Positions 1-8,481 of a stretch of DNA of 64,000 nucleotides are shown here, piece by piece. The notes beneath the pieces are model-generated. The model made no database searches. It was not told where the DNA came from and saw only the letters and a list, made by a program, of their open reading frames with translations. The position numbers were made by a program, and so were the translations under genes. The DNA is from Alcaligenaceae bacterium (GTDB lineage Bacteria; Pseudomonadota; Gammaproteobacteria; Burkholderiales; Burkholderiaceae_B): positions 1 through 64,000 of the forward strand of contig JACCER010000013.1 of NCBI GenBank assembly GCA_013416445.1. Reading direction: 5' to 3'. How positions within the stretch are numbered: position 1 is the first letter of the stretch; each line of letters begins with the position of its first letter.

Positions 1-63
1 TTTGACCATTTTGACGACCTCAAGCTTAAAGCTGGGATCGAAACTGCGGCGCTGCCTTGTCAT
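1..63 (-). CDS. IS3-family transposase OrfA, N-terminal fragment (cut by window)
   Basis: The first 21 codons of an OrfA-type helix-turn-helix transposase subunit, beginning MTRQRRSFDPSFKLEVV. This matches the usual IS3 OrfA opening (basic, then F-x-P-x-F-K). A GAGGAG ribosome-binding site sits 7-8 bases before the ATG at 61-63. The rest of the gene and OrfB lie to the left of the window. Confidence 0.75.
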   Translation of the reverse strand, partial: MTRQRRSFDPSFKLEVVKMVK

Positions 64-122
64 GAAAATCTCCTCGGATAGTGGATTGTCCACCTATCGA
101 GGTGTCCGGGAAAATTAGACCA
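1..122 (-). mobile_element. IS3-family insertion sequence, one end only
   Basis: One end of an insertion sequence that continues beyond the window. On the minus strand its terminus reads TGGTCTAATTTTCC, just upstream of an OrfA start codon. The end at about 122 is where the reading frame of the neighbouring DUF4238 gene changes into element sequence. Assignment to IS3 rests on the OrfA N-terminus and the TGG...CCA type end. The exact terminus and target duplication cannot be fixed because the other end is missing. Confidence 0.75.
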
Positions 123-1522
123 CTACACACATCTGTAGCCAACAAAAGCCTCCCAATCGACTCAGGCAAGATCAATTGCAATACGGGCGAAGCCTTATCG
201 GGGAGAGGCACCACTGTTCCGGCCATGGTCACAGCCACCTCATAAGGCGACAGCGCCCGGCCATAGAGGCGCGCAACTTCTCGAACGACATCGTTTGTAA
301 GGACAATTGATTCGAGTCGATCTTCCTCGCGAGTACCACACTGCTGCGCGAATATCTTCCGGATTGATTCACCTATAGCTGCAGTCTTGTCGGCGTCCAA
401 CTCAATGCCCATAGGAGTAATTCGGACGTTGATAGTGCTCATCTGAACAACTGGCTCTCCAGATCCAGGATACGCCGTAGAAAAACTGTCCTCTATCAGG
501 TCATAGGTCATAACTTCAAGCGCTTCGCCGATAAGAGCAGCAAGTACTTCAAGATCGTCGTGGAGAGTTGAACTCACAAAAAACTCTAATGAGCACTTAG
601 CAAAGTGTTCGTTCAAATCCGACAACACTGGCGGCACTTGGCCAGCATATCCGACCAACACTTGCCTCGCACTAATGGGCATCGCGACCCAAGAGATTTC
701 CTCATTCGAACTCATTGCAGCCGGCTGTAGCTGGCCTGACGAAGTGGAGGCTATAGCTGCGCAATCGGGCAATATAAAATGATTCGGCGACTCAACTGCA
801 AGAACTCTCCACTGCAGTTTTTTCAGTGCCTCGACCCGCGCTGGAGGAACCAAAGACATCTGCAACACCTTTGTATGGCTATGCCTGACCATAGTAGGAA
901 GCGTGTCCACCAACTGTGACAGCAGCCTTCGCAACACAGGTGCAGACACCAACATCTGCTCGTCAAACTTCTCACGCACCTTAAAACGTGCCAACCTCTC
1001 GAAGATCGCCCGCTCTTTCGAAGATAAACTTGCAAACGGCAGTGTGTTGAAAATATTTTGCATTTCTTCTGAAAGAAGTGATTTTGGGCTTGCTGAGTCA
1101 ATGTCCACGAACTCTCGGACAAGTTTGGTATTGTTCAGGACTTCACCAAGTTCAGTAACCATCTTCCGTGCGAGATGCGCAGAAGATCCTCGCAGATATG
1201 CAGCCCTAACAGTTAGATGAACAACAGCGCTAGCGGCACCCTCAGCATCTAGGCACTCATTGGGCTTGGCCGCTCTTGCTCGATTAAGAAACGGGAAAAA
1301 CGTGCTGCTTTCGAAAGCAGTGATCACATCGTCCAACGTATCAATGACTCCATCCCCAAGCGGCGAATAGAAGTCGCGTTGAGCAGCAACACCTTCGGTA
1401 GAAGTCGTGTACGGCGACGTTCCTTTCTTATACACGGCCACTTGAATCTTCTTACCCGCTTTCGATGCCTCAAAGCCTCGGAGCAGATGCTGCGGTAGAT
1501 AGTGTTGTTTGCGTCCAGCCAC
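26..1522 (-). CDS. DUF4238 family protein, 3' end replaced by IS sequence
   Basis: A protein of unknown function. Its N-terminus AGRKQHYLPQHLLRGFEA matches the opening of the DUF4238 family (H-Y-[VL]-P-x-x-L-R-x-F). I chose the GTG at 1520-1522 because GGAAGA lies 4 bases upstream and the family motif starts three codons later. The frame stays open further upstream to 1741, but that stretch looks non-coding. The last roughly 30 residues, after ...ATDVCSG, are translated from the end of the IS3 element, so the native C-terminus is lost. It lies downstream of arxD on the same strand with a 251-base gap, and nothing links it to arsenic. DUF4238 genes are scattered accessory genes; no enzymatic role is established. 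Confidence 0.65.
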   Translation of the reverse strand: MAGRKQHYLPQHLLRGFEASKAGKKIQVAVYKKGTSPYTTSTEGVAAQRDFYSPLGDGVIDTLDDVITAFESSTFFPFLNRARAAKPNECLDAEGAASAVVHLTVRAAYLRGSSAHLARKMVTELGEVLNNTKLVREFVDIDSASPKSLLSEEMQNIFNTLPFASLSSKERAIFERLARFKVREKFDEQMLVSAPVLRRLLSQLVDTLPTMVRHSHTKVLQMSLVPPARVEALKKLQWRVLAVESPNHFILPDCAAIASTSSGQLQPAAMSSNEEISWVAMPISARQVLVGYAGQVPPVLSDLNEHFAKCSLEFFVSSTLHDDLEVLAALIGEALEVMTYDLIEDSFSTAYPGSGEPVVQMSTINVRITPMGIELDADKTAAIGESIRKIFAQQCGTREEDRLESIVLTNDVVREVARLYGRALSPYEVAVTMAGTVVPLPDKASPVLQLILPESIGRLLLATDVCSGLIFPDTSIGGQSTIRGDFHDKAAPQFRSQL

Positions 1523-1773
1523 GTTGTCTTCCAGGGTTGTAGGTTTACAATGGCACGCTTTGTTGGGATCCGCCAGTCGAGAACTGAAGCCAAATGCAAT
1601 GAACCACGATTCCCATGCGGCAAAAAGCGCTTGCCATTTGCAGATCCATTTAAGCTTGTGGGCACACGTACATAGCTCTGGGAGCAGCACGACAATGATG
1701 CCCAGGCACTGCGACCAAGTGCCTAAAGCTTCTCTTGGCATCAGGTGTAATGGCTCAGCACTCCCTTCCCGTC

Positions 1774-2442
1774 TTATGCAGCTATTACAGCATCAATCAG
1801 GCGGCATAACGCCAAAAACACAGCTGCTGAAGGATACCCCTTTGTGGCGGATTGGCATGCACCCTCTAGGGAAGACAGCCAGTTTTTGATGAACTCTTCC
1901 GTAAACTCAGTGGCCATGGCATCGGCGTCGAGGCTGCCATAGGCCGCTTTTTCATAAAGTTTCCCTACAAATTCGAACTGTATGGAAACGTGATCCAATA
2001 AATCATGGAACTGATCGTTAGGTACGAATCCAACAGACTCATAGCAGGCTTGCATCATCTGGACGCTTGAGCCGCCAATGGAGCCCTCTAAATAGACCCC
2101 GGCATTTAGCGTTACTGGAACGGGAGGAACTAAAAAAAGTCTTGAGTACTCTACCAACCAAGTATCTGGTTGATCCTGATTGCTAAAAACCTCGTTCCTA
2201 CGTTTTTCTTCTTGATTTATGGCTTGCTCAAAAGATGCCATATCAATCTCAATACGTGCAGTTATTTCACGTAAATCTTCTAGCAGAGGAGAGGCCCATT
2301 GGTTTAACGTCCAATCACTTGGAGGGGGCAGGAAGGCTTGAGACATACAGTAGAAGAGGTCTGCATAATCAAGCCACGTTTGATTGATTGTTTCTGCCTG
2401 TAGCAAGGCACTTCCTGCGGAATCAGACATTGGCTTATGCAT
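1774..2442 (-). CDS. arxD: TorD-family chaperone of the arx operon (ArxD)
   Basis: A 222-residue all-helical protein of the TorD/DmsD/NarJ family. These are cytoplasmic chaperones that hold the molybdoenzyme apoprotein and its Tat signal until the cofactor is inserted. The family signature is visible around residues 108-160: EYSRLFLVPPVPVTLNAG, a small-residue turn (GSIGGSS), then DHVSIQFEFVGKLYEKA. The start overlaps the end of the NrfD-like gene by 8 bases, so the two are translationally linked. An alternative ATG four codons later (2430) is possible, and neither has a strong Shine-Dalgarno sequence. Last gene of the five-gene operon. The specific name rests on context; the TorD family call is firm. 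Confidence 0.8.
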   Translation of the reverse strand: MHKPMSDSAGSALLQAETINQTWLDYADLFYCMSQAFLPPPSDWTLNQWASPLLEDLREITARIEIDMASFEQAINQEEKRRNEVFSNQDQPDTWLVEYSRLFLVPPVPVTLNAGVYLEGSIGGSSVQMMQACYESVGFVPNDQFHDLLDHVSIQFEFVGKLYEKAAYGSLDADAMATEFTEEFIKNWLSSLEGACQSATKGYPSAAVFLALCRLIDAVIAA

Positions 2443-3586
2443 CCAAATCTAAAAATTTCTCACCAAGGGCATTGATAAGATTTGCCAGACAGATAGCCAT
2501 GCCTAATACAGCCCACTCAGTTGCCGATGGGAAATAATGGAGCAACCCATGTGCCCAACTACCTTTGAAAAGAGGCACCATTTGCCCCCCAATCACGAAG
2601 TCATAGCGCGCGGCAAAGAGCCCTACAACACTGAGGGCTGCTGCGATAAGTTGAAGCATGGGTACTTTACGTAGGCTTGGACTCACCATCAGTACGAAAG
2701 GAATTGCAATTCCTAACCAAAGCTGAGCTTGAAAGGTCGGTTGGCTCCAGAATAAATGCCAAACCTGCATACCGTCGGCATTACTCCAGAGTCCTGCTAC
2801 GAGCCTTGAAACCACAAAAAACGCATGGGCCAGAAGAAGCACAGCAAACAATGCTCCTAATTGACCCGCAAACAAAGCAGTTGTGCGAGGATCGAAGCGA
2901 CTGCTGTTGAAAGCATGAGCCATGTGAGTAAAAATAATGATGAAAGTCACAGCACCTAATAACGACTCAACCAAGAAGGCTAGTGAAATTTCGCCACCAA
3001 ACCAGAATGGTCGCATAGCCAGCCAACCGTAGACCCCACCAGCCACAAAAGTAATATAAATTGCGGCAAGTAGTGCGACTAAAGCGACCCTTTTCGACGG
3101 TAGTGCCTGGCGTCCTTTAAGAAGCCAAGAGAACACCAATATTGCTAATGCAATGACATAGACGATGACGCCCCATACTTTCCAGAAAAGCGGAGCACTG
3201 GTTTGAAAACTAAACGGTATAAGGTAAAGAGCCTTGAGAGGAGATCCGAGCTCTATCATTAGGCCTAAAACAGCACCTAGCAATGCAGCGATGGCTAGCC
3301 AGAGAGTACGGCGTGCAATAGGTTCAAAGGCTTCAATCCGGAATACTGTCCAGGCTGAAGAAAGCATGACAAGCCCTGTGGACGACAGTAAAAAGAAGTC
3401 ATAGGTAACGATAGGCAGACCCCACATCATGCCCAGTGAGTTAGTGTTAAAGGCTGCATGGCCTTGCGCCATCAGTTGGTAAAAGGCGTAAGCGCCTGAT
3501 GCAGCTAGGCCAACAAATGCCGCCACCAGCAGAAATAACACCATGGGTGTGGAAGCAGCATATCTATTTTGAGTTATTGTGCTCAT
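2435..3586 (-). CDS. arxC: NrfD/PsrC-type membrane subunit (ArxC)
   Basis: An integral membrane protein of 383 residues with about ten hydrophobic segments. It resembles NrfD/PsrC quinone-interacting subunits, and the N-terminal GAYAFYQLMAQGHAAFN and WGLPIVTYDFFLLSSTGL stretches are typical. In the Arx complex this subunit should anchor the periplasmic A and B subunits and pass electrons between the B-subunit clusters and the quinone pool. GGGAGA lies 6 bases before the ATG. The gene follows arxB after 20 bases and overlaps arxD. Sequence alone gives the family; the role as ArxC comes from the catalytic subunit next door. Confidence 0.82.
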   Translation of the reverse strand: MSTITQNRYAASTPMVLFLLVAAFVGLAASGAYAFYQLMAQGHAAFNTNSLGMMWGLPIVTYDFFLLSSTGLVMLSSAWTVFRIEAFEPIARRTLWLAIAALLGAVLGLMIELGSPLKALYLIPFSFQTSAPLFWKVWGVIVYVIALAILVFSWLLKGRQALPSKRVALVALLAAIYITFVAGGVYGWLAMRPFWFGGEISLAFLVESLLGAVTFIIIFTHMAHAFNSSRFDPRTTALFAGQLGALFAVLLLAHAFFVVSRLVAGLWSNADGMQVWHLFWSQPTFQAQLWLGIAIPFVLMVSPSLRKVPMLQLIAAALSVVGLFAARYDFVIGGQMVPLFKGSWAHGLLHYFPSATEWAVLGMAICLANLINALGEKFLDLDA

Positions 3587-3606
3587 TAAATTCTCCCTAT
3601 CTAGGC

Positions 3607-4365
3607 TCAGGCCTTGTCTTCGCTGGACCTGTTGCCAGGTACGGCTGCACCGGCCCCTCCAGAAAGGTAGTAAACCTGAGGTTTATTACCGGTATGATCC
3701 AGCAAGCGCACTCCACTTTTATCAGCGATCATTTTATTAACATTGGAGTCTTTGTTATTGAGGTCACCAAAGAAGCGTGCCTTTGGCGGGCAGACTCTTA
3801 CACAAGCTGGTGTGTGCTCTTTTGTTGCTGGGTTATCCTCATCCAAGTCAACGGCATCCGCCGGCGCTGTACTGGTTTTGTGATAGCAAAAGGTGCATTT
3901 TGAGACAACACCATGAGGCTGGATGCCAACTCCTTTTGAGGGGTTGTCATGAGGCCCTTTATATGGAGGATCCCATTGACGATTACTTTTACTAGGGAAC
4001 GCCTCACGTATATCTGGAGTGACAACAGGCTTTTCATCTGTGTAAAAGCGAACGCCATAAGGGCAGGCGACCATACAAGCCTTACAACCAATACATTTAT
4101 CCCAATCAATTAAGACATACCCGCCATTAGGATCTTTATAGGTAGCTTTCGTCGGACAAACATCGACACACGAAGGATTCTCGCAGTGCATGCATGGGCG
4201 AGGCAACCATTTCATGTTGATGTTTGGGTACTTACCTTCGTGATAAAACAGGACATCCTGCCAGTTCTCTCCTGGCAGTAGATTATTCTCCATTGAGCAT
4301 GCGGTTGTACAAGCTTGGCAGCCTGTGCACTTATCAAGGTCGATGACCATTCCCCACTTTTTCAT
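3607..4365 (-). CDS. arxB: Four-cluster ferredoxin-like electron transfer subunit (ArxB)
   Basis: A 252-residue DmsB/PsrB/NrfC-type protein that should carry four [4Fe-4S] clusters between the Mo subunit and the membrane subunit. Four cysteine groups are visible: CTGCQACTTAC near residue 15, CMHCENPSCVDVC near 59, CIGCKACMVAC near 92, and CTFC paired with the later CVRVCPPKA. AGGAG sits 6 bases before the ATG. It has no signal peptide of its own, as expected for a subunit exported by riding on the Tat substrate ArxA. The gap to arxA is 42 bases. The family is certain; the substrate is inferred from arxA. Confidence 0.87.
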   Translation of the reverse strand: MKKWGMVIDLDKCTGCQACTTACSMENNLLPGENWQDVLFYHEGKYPNINMKWLPRPCMHCENPSCVDVCPTKATYKDPNGGYVLIDWDKCIGCKACMVACPYGVRFYTDEKPVVTPDIREAFPSKSNRQWDPPYKGPHDNPSKGVGIQPHGVVSKCTFCYHKTSTAPADAVDLDEDNPATKEHTPACVRVCPPKARFFGDLNNKDSNVNKMIADKSGVRLLDHTGNKPQVYYLSGGAGAAVPGNRSSEDKA

Positions 4366-4407
4366 TTCAGTCTCCTAATTTGTATTTTCATATGCAGTGA
4401 GAGTGGT

Positions 4408-6897
4408 TCACACTTTTTCAATGGTGACCTTGGTAGAGTAATAATTAGCTTGCCCAGTGATACGATCACTTTGGTTGACAGTAATTTCACCTGAGTGACC
4501 AGGTTCACGCCCTTTTGCCCAACGCCCATGCGCCCAGTGACCGTGCTCCATCGGAAACACTAGAGTGTCTGGACGTACACCTTCATACAAACGTACATAG
4601 CCTTTGATTTCTCCAACATCAGATTTCAATTTCACTTGATCACCGTCGTTGATGTTTCTTTGCTTGGCTGTCTCGGGGTGAATCTCAATGTAGACTTGGT
4701 CTCGTCCACCCATGGTAGGCTGAAGAAGGGAAATGGCTACAGGCAAGTTTGCACCGCGCCCCTCAGCGTGCAAGGCGACCTTCGGGGTAACCATATACAA
4801 ATCTCCTCCACCGGGGTGTTTGGGCTCTTCCCAAATTGGAAACATGAGTTTTGAGGGGTCACGACCTGTTTTTTCTGCGATCCAGTCCACTTGGGATTCA
4901 AGCCAACCGGAACGGATCTCAAACTTGCCGGAAGGTGTTTTGAATAATTTCGACTTCACCTCTTCTTCAGACATAACAGTGGCGTAGTCTTTACCATCCC
5001 ATTCATAAAAGACTCCATCACGCTGCTGCCAGAAATAAGGTTTTTTGTACCAAACACCTTTTTCTTTCCAGCTTTCAAAGTCGTTTACTCCGTTATCACC
5101 TGGATTTTTTTCAAAGCCCTTTGCTAAATGACGCAATACATTTTCTGTGTCCTTTAGCTGCTTGTAATATTCGCCCATTGGGCCTTTGATGCGCTTTCCT
5201 ATTTCAATCAGGGTGTCACCGTAATACTTGGTGTCATAGAGCGGCGTAACGGCAGGCACGCGCAACTGTGTTAGTGGGTAGCCTTCAAATGGATAGCTAG
5301 GTGCATCTTGCAGGCGCTCGAGATAAGTGTGGTCTGGCAAAATCAAGTCTGCCATCATGGCTGTTTCGCCAGGGAAAGGAGAAGTGTCAATTACAAACAC
5401 CTCTTTCAGAGCCTCTTCCCATACTTTCCCGTTTGGAGCTGTCCAGACAGGATTGGACAGATAAAACATGGCGGTATCGAGCTTATAGGGATTACCCGCT
5501 AGAGAATTGGGGCCTACGTCCTGCAACATGTTGTTAGCAAGAAGATATCCTTCCTTTTCGCCTTTAAGATCTATGCGCGGGAAGTTTTTCCAAGGCCCAT
5601 CTTTAGCATAGCCGTCCATATAATCATCGGCGCTCACAGGCATAGGGCCATAAGCAGGCCCCATCTGATACATCATCCCGCCTTTTGCGAAGAACGCCCC
5701 TACCAAAGCGTTCAAAGTATGGACCGCCATACCGTTATAAATCCCATTGCTGTGCGTATGCACACCGCGTTCAAACAGTGCCATTGCGGGACGGGTGGAA
5801 CCAAACTCAATAGCTGTGTTGCGAATATCGCGAGTAAAGATAGTTGTGACTTCTGAGGCCCATTCAGGGGTCCTGTCTTTTAGCTCCAGATTCCACCATT
5901 CGATCAGACCTTTCACCCATTTTTCTTTAAACAATGCCGGGTCTATAGTTTGGCCTGTTTTAAAACGATTTACGCCATCCTCAAAATCGCCGACAAACGC
6001 CTTATCCCAAAGACCTTCAGTAAGAATGACGTGAGCAATAGCTAAAGCTAGAGCCCCATCGGTTCCCGGTTTGATTAGCAGAGCCCGATCACTAGCGGCC
6101 AATGTTGTGTTGATATGCACATCAACCGCAGTCACTCTGGTTTTGGGTGACTTTGAGCGCATGTGTCCCCACATCTGCATCGAATAGTTATATGGGCGAA
6201 AGGCTTCCAAAAAGCCACATCCGAAAAGAAGCAAATAGTTTGTGTTGCGGTAATCATGAGCGTTGTAAGAGGCGTTGCCATCAGTCGCTTGTTTGCTCTT
6301 GATACTGCCGTCAGAGCACATGGATGAGTGCCCGATTGCTACATTGGGGGAGCCGTAAAGCTTTCCAAACGTACCTTGCAGACCTGCACACGATTCCCCC
6401 CATCCTCGACCATATATAAGTGAAAACCGGTGGGATTCACCTTTATCTCGCAATGCGTTCAAGCGACCAGCAGCGATATCCAGGGCTTCATCCCAAGATA
6501 TGGGTACAAATTTTGGATCTTCATTACGCCCCTTTTTTGGATTGGTTCGTTTCATTGGGCCTTTGAAACGATCTGGGTCGTAAAGAATATAGGCGCCTAG
6601 CGGGCCTTTGGGACAAAGCTTTCCGTTTGCGATTGGATGTTCTGTGCTTCCGTAAATCGCATGTACACGGCCATTAGTTGTATAGACATCAATCCCACAT
6701 CTGGCAGGGCATTGATGGCAGATACTCTTAGTGATTTTGGTCTGTGCTGCTGCATCGTTTTGCGGCTGGGCTATTGCTTTTTGCTCTTTCAGCGTCATGC
6801 CTACGCCAATTACCGTCGTGGCCCCACCAGCTGCGCTGGCTTGCAAGAACCGCCGTCTCGAAACTGGGCTTTTTAAAACCTGTTCTTTGAAGCTCAT
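4408..6897 (-). CDS. arxA: Arx-type arsenite oxidase catalytic subunit (molybdopterin)
   Basis: An 829-residue DMSO-reductase-family enzyme predicted to oxidise arsenite to arsenate at a Mo-bis-MGD centre on the outer face of the inner membrane. A Tat signal (SRRRFLQAS, residues 13-21) opens the protein. A [4Fe-4S] site follows at C60-x2-C63-x3-C67-x27-C95. Residues 162-167 read YGRGWG and C194 in GHSSMCSDGS is the likely Mo ligand. From family knowledge, XGRGWG marks ArxA, whereas respiratory arsenate reductase ArrA has (R/K)GRY. Order B'-A-B-C-D is that of known arx operons, and ars genes adjoin it. GAGGGG precedes the ATG. The main alternatives are ArrA or a polysulfide/thiosulfate reductase. 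The reaction can run in reverse in vitro in this group, so direction is inferred. Confidence 0.82.
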   Translation of the reverse strand: MSFKEQVLKSPVSRRRFLQASAAGGATTVIGVGMTLKEQKAIAQPQNDAAAQTKITKSICHQCPARCGIDVYTTNGRVHAIYGSTEHPIANGKLCPKGPLGAYILYDPDRFKGPMKRTNPKKGRNEDPKFVPISWDEALDIAAGRLNALRDKGESHRFSLIYGRGWGESCAGLQGTFGKLYGSPNVAIGHSSMCSDGSIKSKQATDGNASYNAHDYRNTNYLLLFGCGFLEAFRPYNYSMQMWGHMRSKSPKTRVTAVDVHINTTLAASDRALLIKPGTDGALALAIAHVILTEGLWDKAFVGDFEDGVNRFKTGQTIDPALFKEKWVKGLIEWWNLELKDRTPEWASEVTTIFTRDIRNTAIEFGSTRPAMALFERGVHTHSNGIYNGMAVHTLNALVGAFFAKGGMMYQMGPAYGPMPVSADDYMDGYAKDGPWKNFPRIDLKGEKEGYLLANNMLQDVGPNSLAGNPYKLDTAMFYLSNPVWTAPNGKVWEEALKEVFVIDTSPFPGETAMMADLILPDHTYLERLQDAPSYPFEGYPLTQLRVPAVTPLYDTKYYGDTLIEIGKRIKGPMGEYYKQLKDTENVLRHLAKGFEKNPGDNGVNDFESWKEKGVWYKKPYFWQQRDGVFYEWDGKDYATVMSEEEVKSKLFKTPSGKFEIRSGWLESQVDWIAEKTGRDPSKLMFPIWEEPKHPGGGDLYMVTPKVALHAEGRGANLPVAISLLQPTMGGRDQVYIEIHPETAKQRNINDGDQVKLKSDVGEIKGYVRLYEGVRPDTLVFPMEHGHWAHGRWAKGREPGHSGEITVNQSDRITGQANYYSTKVTIEKV

Positions 6898-6937
6898 TTC
6901 TTTTGTCCCCTCGTTTTAATTAGGATGATTTTGTGTA

Positions 6938-8107
6938 TTACGAACCCAGGGTGCGCCCAATATCTGCAATTAAATTTCTGGATTTATTGCAAAGCAAACA
7001 TAATCTATCGTGTTGATCAGCATCATCAGCCTGATGTGATTTTGAGGAAAAGGAATCACCGCAGTTCGTACAGGTGAGCTTTTCATGTTGGATTAGAACG
7101 TGCACACCCGGCTCACCACGGTACTTCTCAAGAGTTAAAGAGCCTTGGGGGCATGCCTTGACGCAGTTGCTACATGCAATACAAGCGTTACTGTTGAAGA
7201 GCAGTTGGCTATGTTCTGACTGTTCATTGATAGAAAGAGCACCGGTTGGGCATAACGCGACACACATGCGCTCGTCGCAACAGGAAGGCTCAATGTGCAG
7301 AGTCGGGAAAAACTCTGAGGGCACATTAGTTTGAAGTCTAGAAGTGATTTCTGTTAATGCCTTGAATTGCCGGTCACGTTCTAAAGAGTGACGCCTCTTA
7401 CTAGCTGGATATGTTGCTCTGCCATCTGTTCCCATTGGCTTTGCTTTTGCTTTTATTCCTGCACCTGCAGGTCGGGCTATCACTTCGCGGAAGAAGGAAC
7501 GTCTATCAAGCTTGGGTTCGCTAGCATTTGGGCTCTGGCTATCAACTTTTAAAGTGTTGGGAAGTGGTTGCAATGCCAGAGAGGATGTTGGCGCTTCGTC
7601 GTCCAAGGCAAGAAGCCAAGCATTAGCTTGCTCTAAGGCAGAGAGTGCCGGATGCTCATTGTCCTCAAAGCCGGCATTTGAGCTGCAATCAGCGCACCAT
7701 CCTCGATCTATAACCTCTATACAGGTTGTGGCTGTGTGCGCGGAAAGTATCAGGCCAGGAGTTAAGCTACCTAAGCAGGGCAAAACCAAGGAGTCTTTGA
7801 CACGATGCTCTGCGGGTACTCTTTCACACTCAATGGAAATCTGCGGCTGCGAGGTGTTGGATAGCTCTGACTCAAACTCTTGAACGGCCGGGAGATGTAA
7901 GGCTTGTGTAGGACAAGCGGCAGTACAACGACCGCAGTTAGTGCATGCGTCCGATAGCTCGATACCGGAAATCGATACAGAAAGAGCCTCAGCTGGACAT
8001 GCTGTTTGACAGGCTTTGCATTGACCGATAGCGCTTCGTAATGGCAAGCACGCGCCCTCTTCGTGCATTAGCGATTTATCGTTTCGTAGAGGTACCCGTA
8101 GTTGCAT
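6938..8107 (-). CDS. Large multi-cluster ferredoxin, first gene of arx operon (ArxB')
   Basis: A 389-residue iron-sulfur protein. Visible parts in order: two [4Fe-4S] motifs (CKACQTACP, CTNCGRCTAACP) at residues 30-66; a middle region with scattered cysteines (LPCLG, CIEVIDRGWCADC); DRRSFFRE near residue 202; two more cluster motifs (CCDERMCVALCP, CIACSNCVKACP) at about 275-321; and a C-terminal CxxC pair (CTNCG...CLLCN) like a zinc ribbon. There is no N-terminal signal, so it is probably cytoplasmic. It could move electrons or assist cofactor assembly. AGGA lies about 8 bases before the ATG. An extra ferredoxin gene ahead of arxA is usual in arx operons; this one has more domains than a simple ferredoxin. 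Exact role unknown. Confidence 0.7.
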   Translation of the reverse strand: MQLRVPLRNDKSLMHEEGACLPLRSAIGQCKACQTACPAEALSVSISGIELSDACTNCGRCTAACPTQALHLPAVQEFESELSNTSQPQISIECERVPAEHRVKDSLVLPCLGSLTPGLILSAHTATTCIEVIDRGWCADCSSNAGFEDNEHPALSALEQANAWLLALDDEAPTSSLALQPLPNTLKVDSQSPNASEPKLDRRSFFREVIARPAGAGIKAKAKPMGTDGRATYPASKRRHSLERDRQFKALTEITSRLQTNVPSEFFPTLHIEPSCCDERMCVALCPTGALSINEQSEHSQLLFNSNACIACSNCVKACPQGSLTLEKYRGEPGVHVLIQHEKLTCTNCGDSFSSKSHQADDADQHDRLCLLCNKSRNLIADIGRTLGS

Positions 8108-8224
8108 TGTTCAAGTCCTAACGTCCACAATTGTTGTTTACGTTTTGAAATAACCATTATGTAAAAGTGGACATTAGCAGCGAACGATATTTCATGCAAT
8201 ATCGAATAGCACAAACCCTTACGT

Positions 8225-8265
8225 CTATTCTTTGATAATTATCAAACAATAGATGTATTTGACAA
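8225..8265 (-). promoter_or_regulatory. arx promoter with operator palindrome over the -10 box
   Basis: On the minus strand TTGTCA (8260-8265) and GATAAT (8238-8243) form a good sigma-70 promoter with a 16-base spacer, leaving a leader of about 120 bases before arxB'. The -10 lies inside a perfect 16-base palindrome, TTTGATAATTATCAAA (8231-8246). Flanking CTATT/AATAG arms extend it to 8225-8252 with one mismatched pair. A dimeric repressor bound here would block the polymerase. The GATAATT core recurs at both arsR promoters, so ArsR is the likely binder. Confidence 0.6.
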
Positions 8266-8339
8266 AAACAATGTAATCGCCACGATTCCATTCATTGCTG
8301 TGGTGTTTACAGCAGTGGTTTGTACGCATCCGAGAAAAA

Positions 8340-8440
8340 CACATTGACGACCCGGTCTGCTCGCAGGGAACCAGCGAACAGCCAATTCTTTCTACCTCAG
8401 GACAATGGGTCGAATCGGGTTCTCGATCCAGTTGGTGTTA
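8340..8440 (-). pseudogene. IS66-family transposase C-terminal remnant
   Basis: The minus strand encodes WIENPIRPIVL and then, after a one-base frame change, GRKNWLFAGSLRADR. These are the conserved C-terminal blocks of IS66 TnpC (N-x-x-E-N-x-I-R-P-I-A-L-G-R-K-N-W-L-F-A-G-S). Only about 100 bases survive and the frame is broken, so it is a dead relic lying between the arx promoter and the arsR promoter. Confidence 0.7.
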
Positions 8441-8481
8441 ATAGGTAATTGAACTATTCTCAATCTAAACTATCAGTACTC

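Noticed and set aside
4408-6897. Reading the Mo subunit as respiratory arsenate reductase ArrA
   Set aside because: YGRGWG instead of (R/K)GRY, and the five-gene order with a leading ferredoxin fits Arx better; kept only as an alternative.
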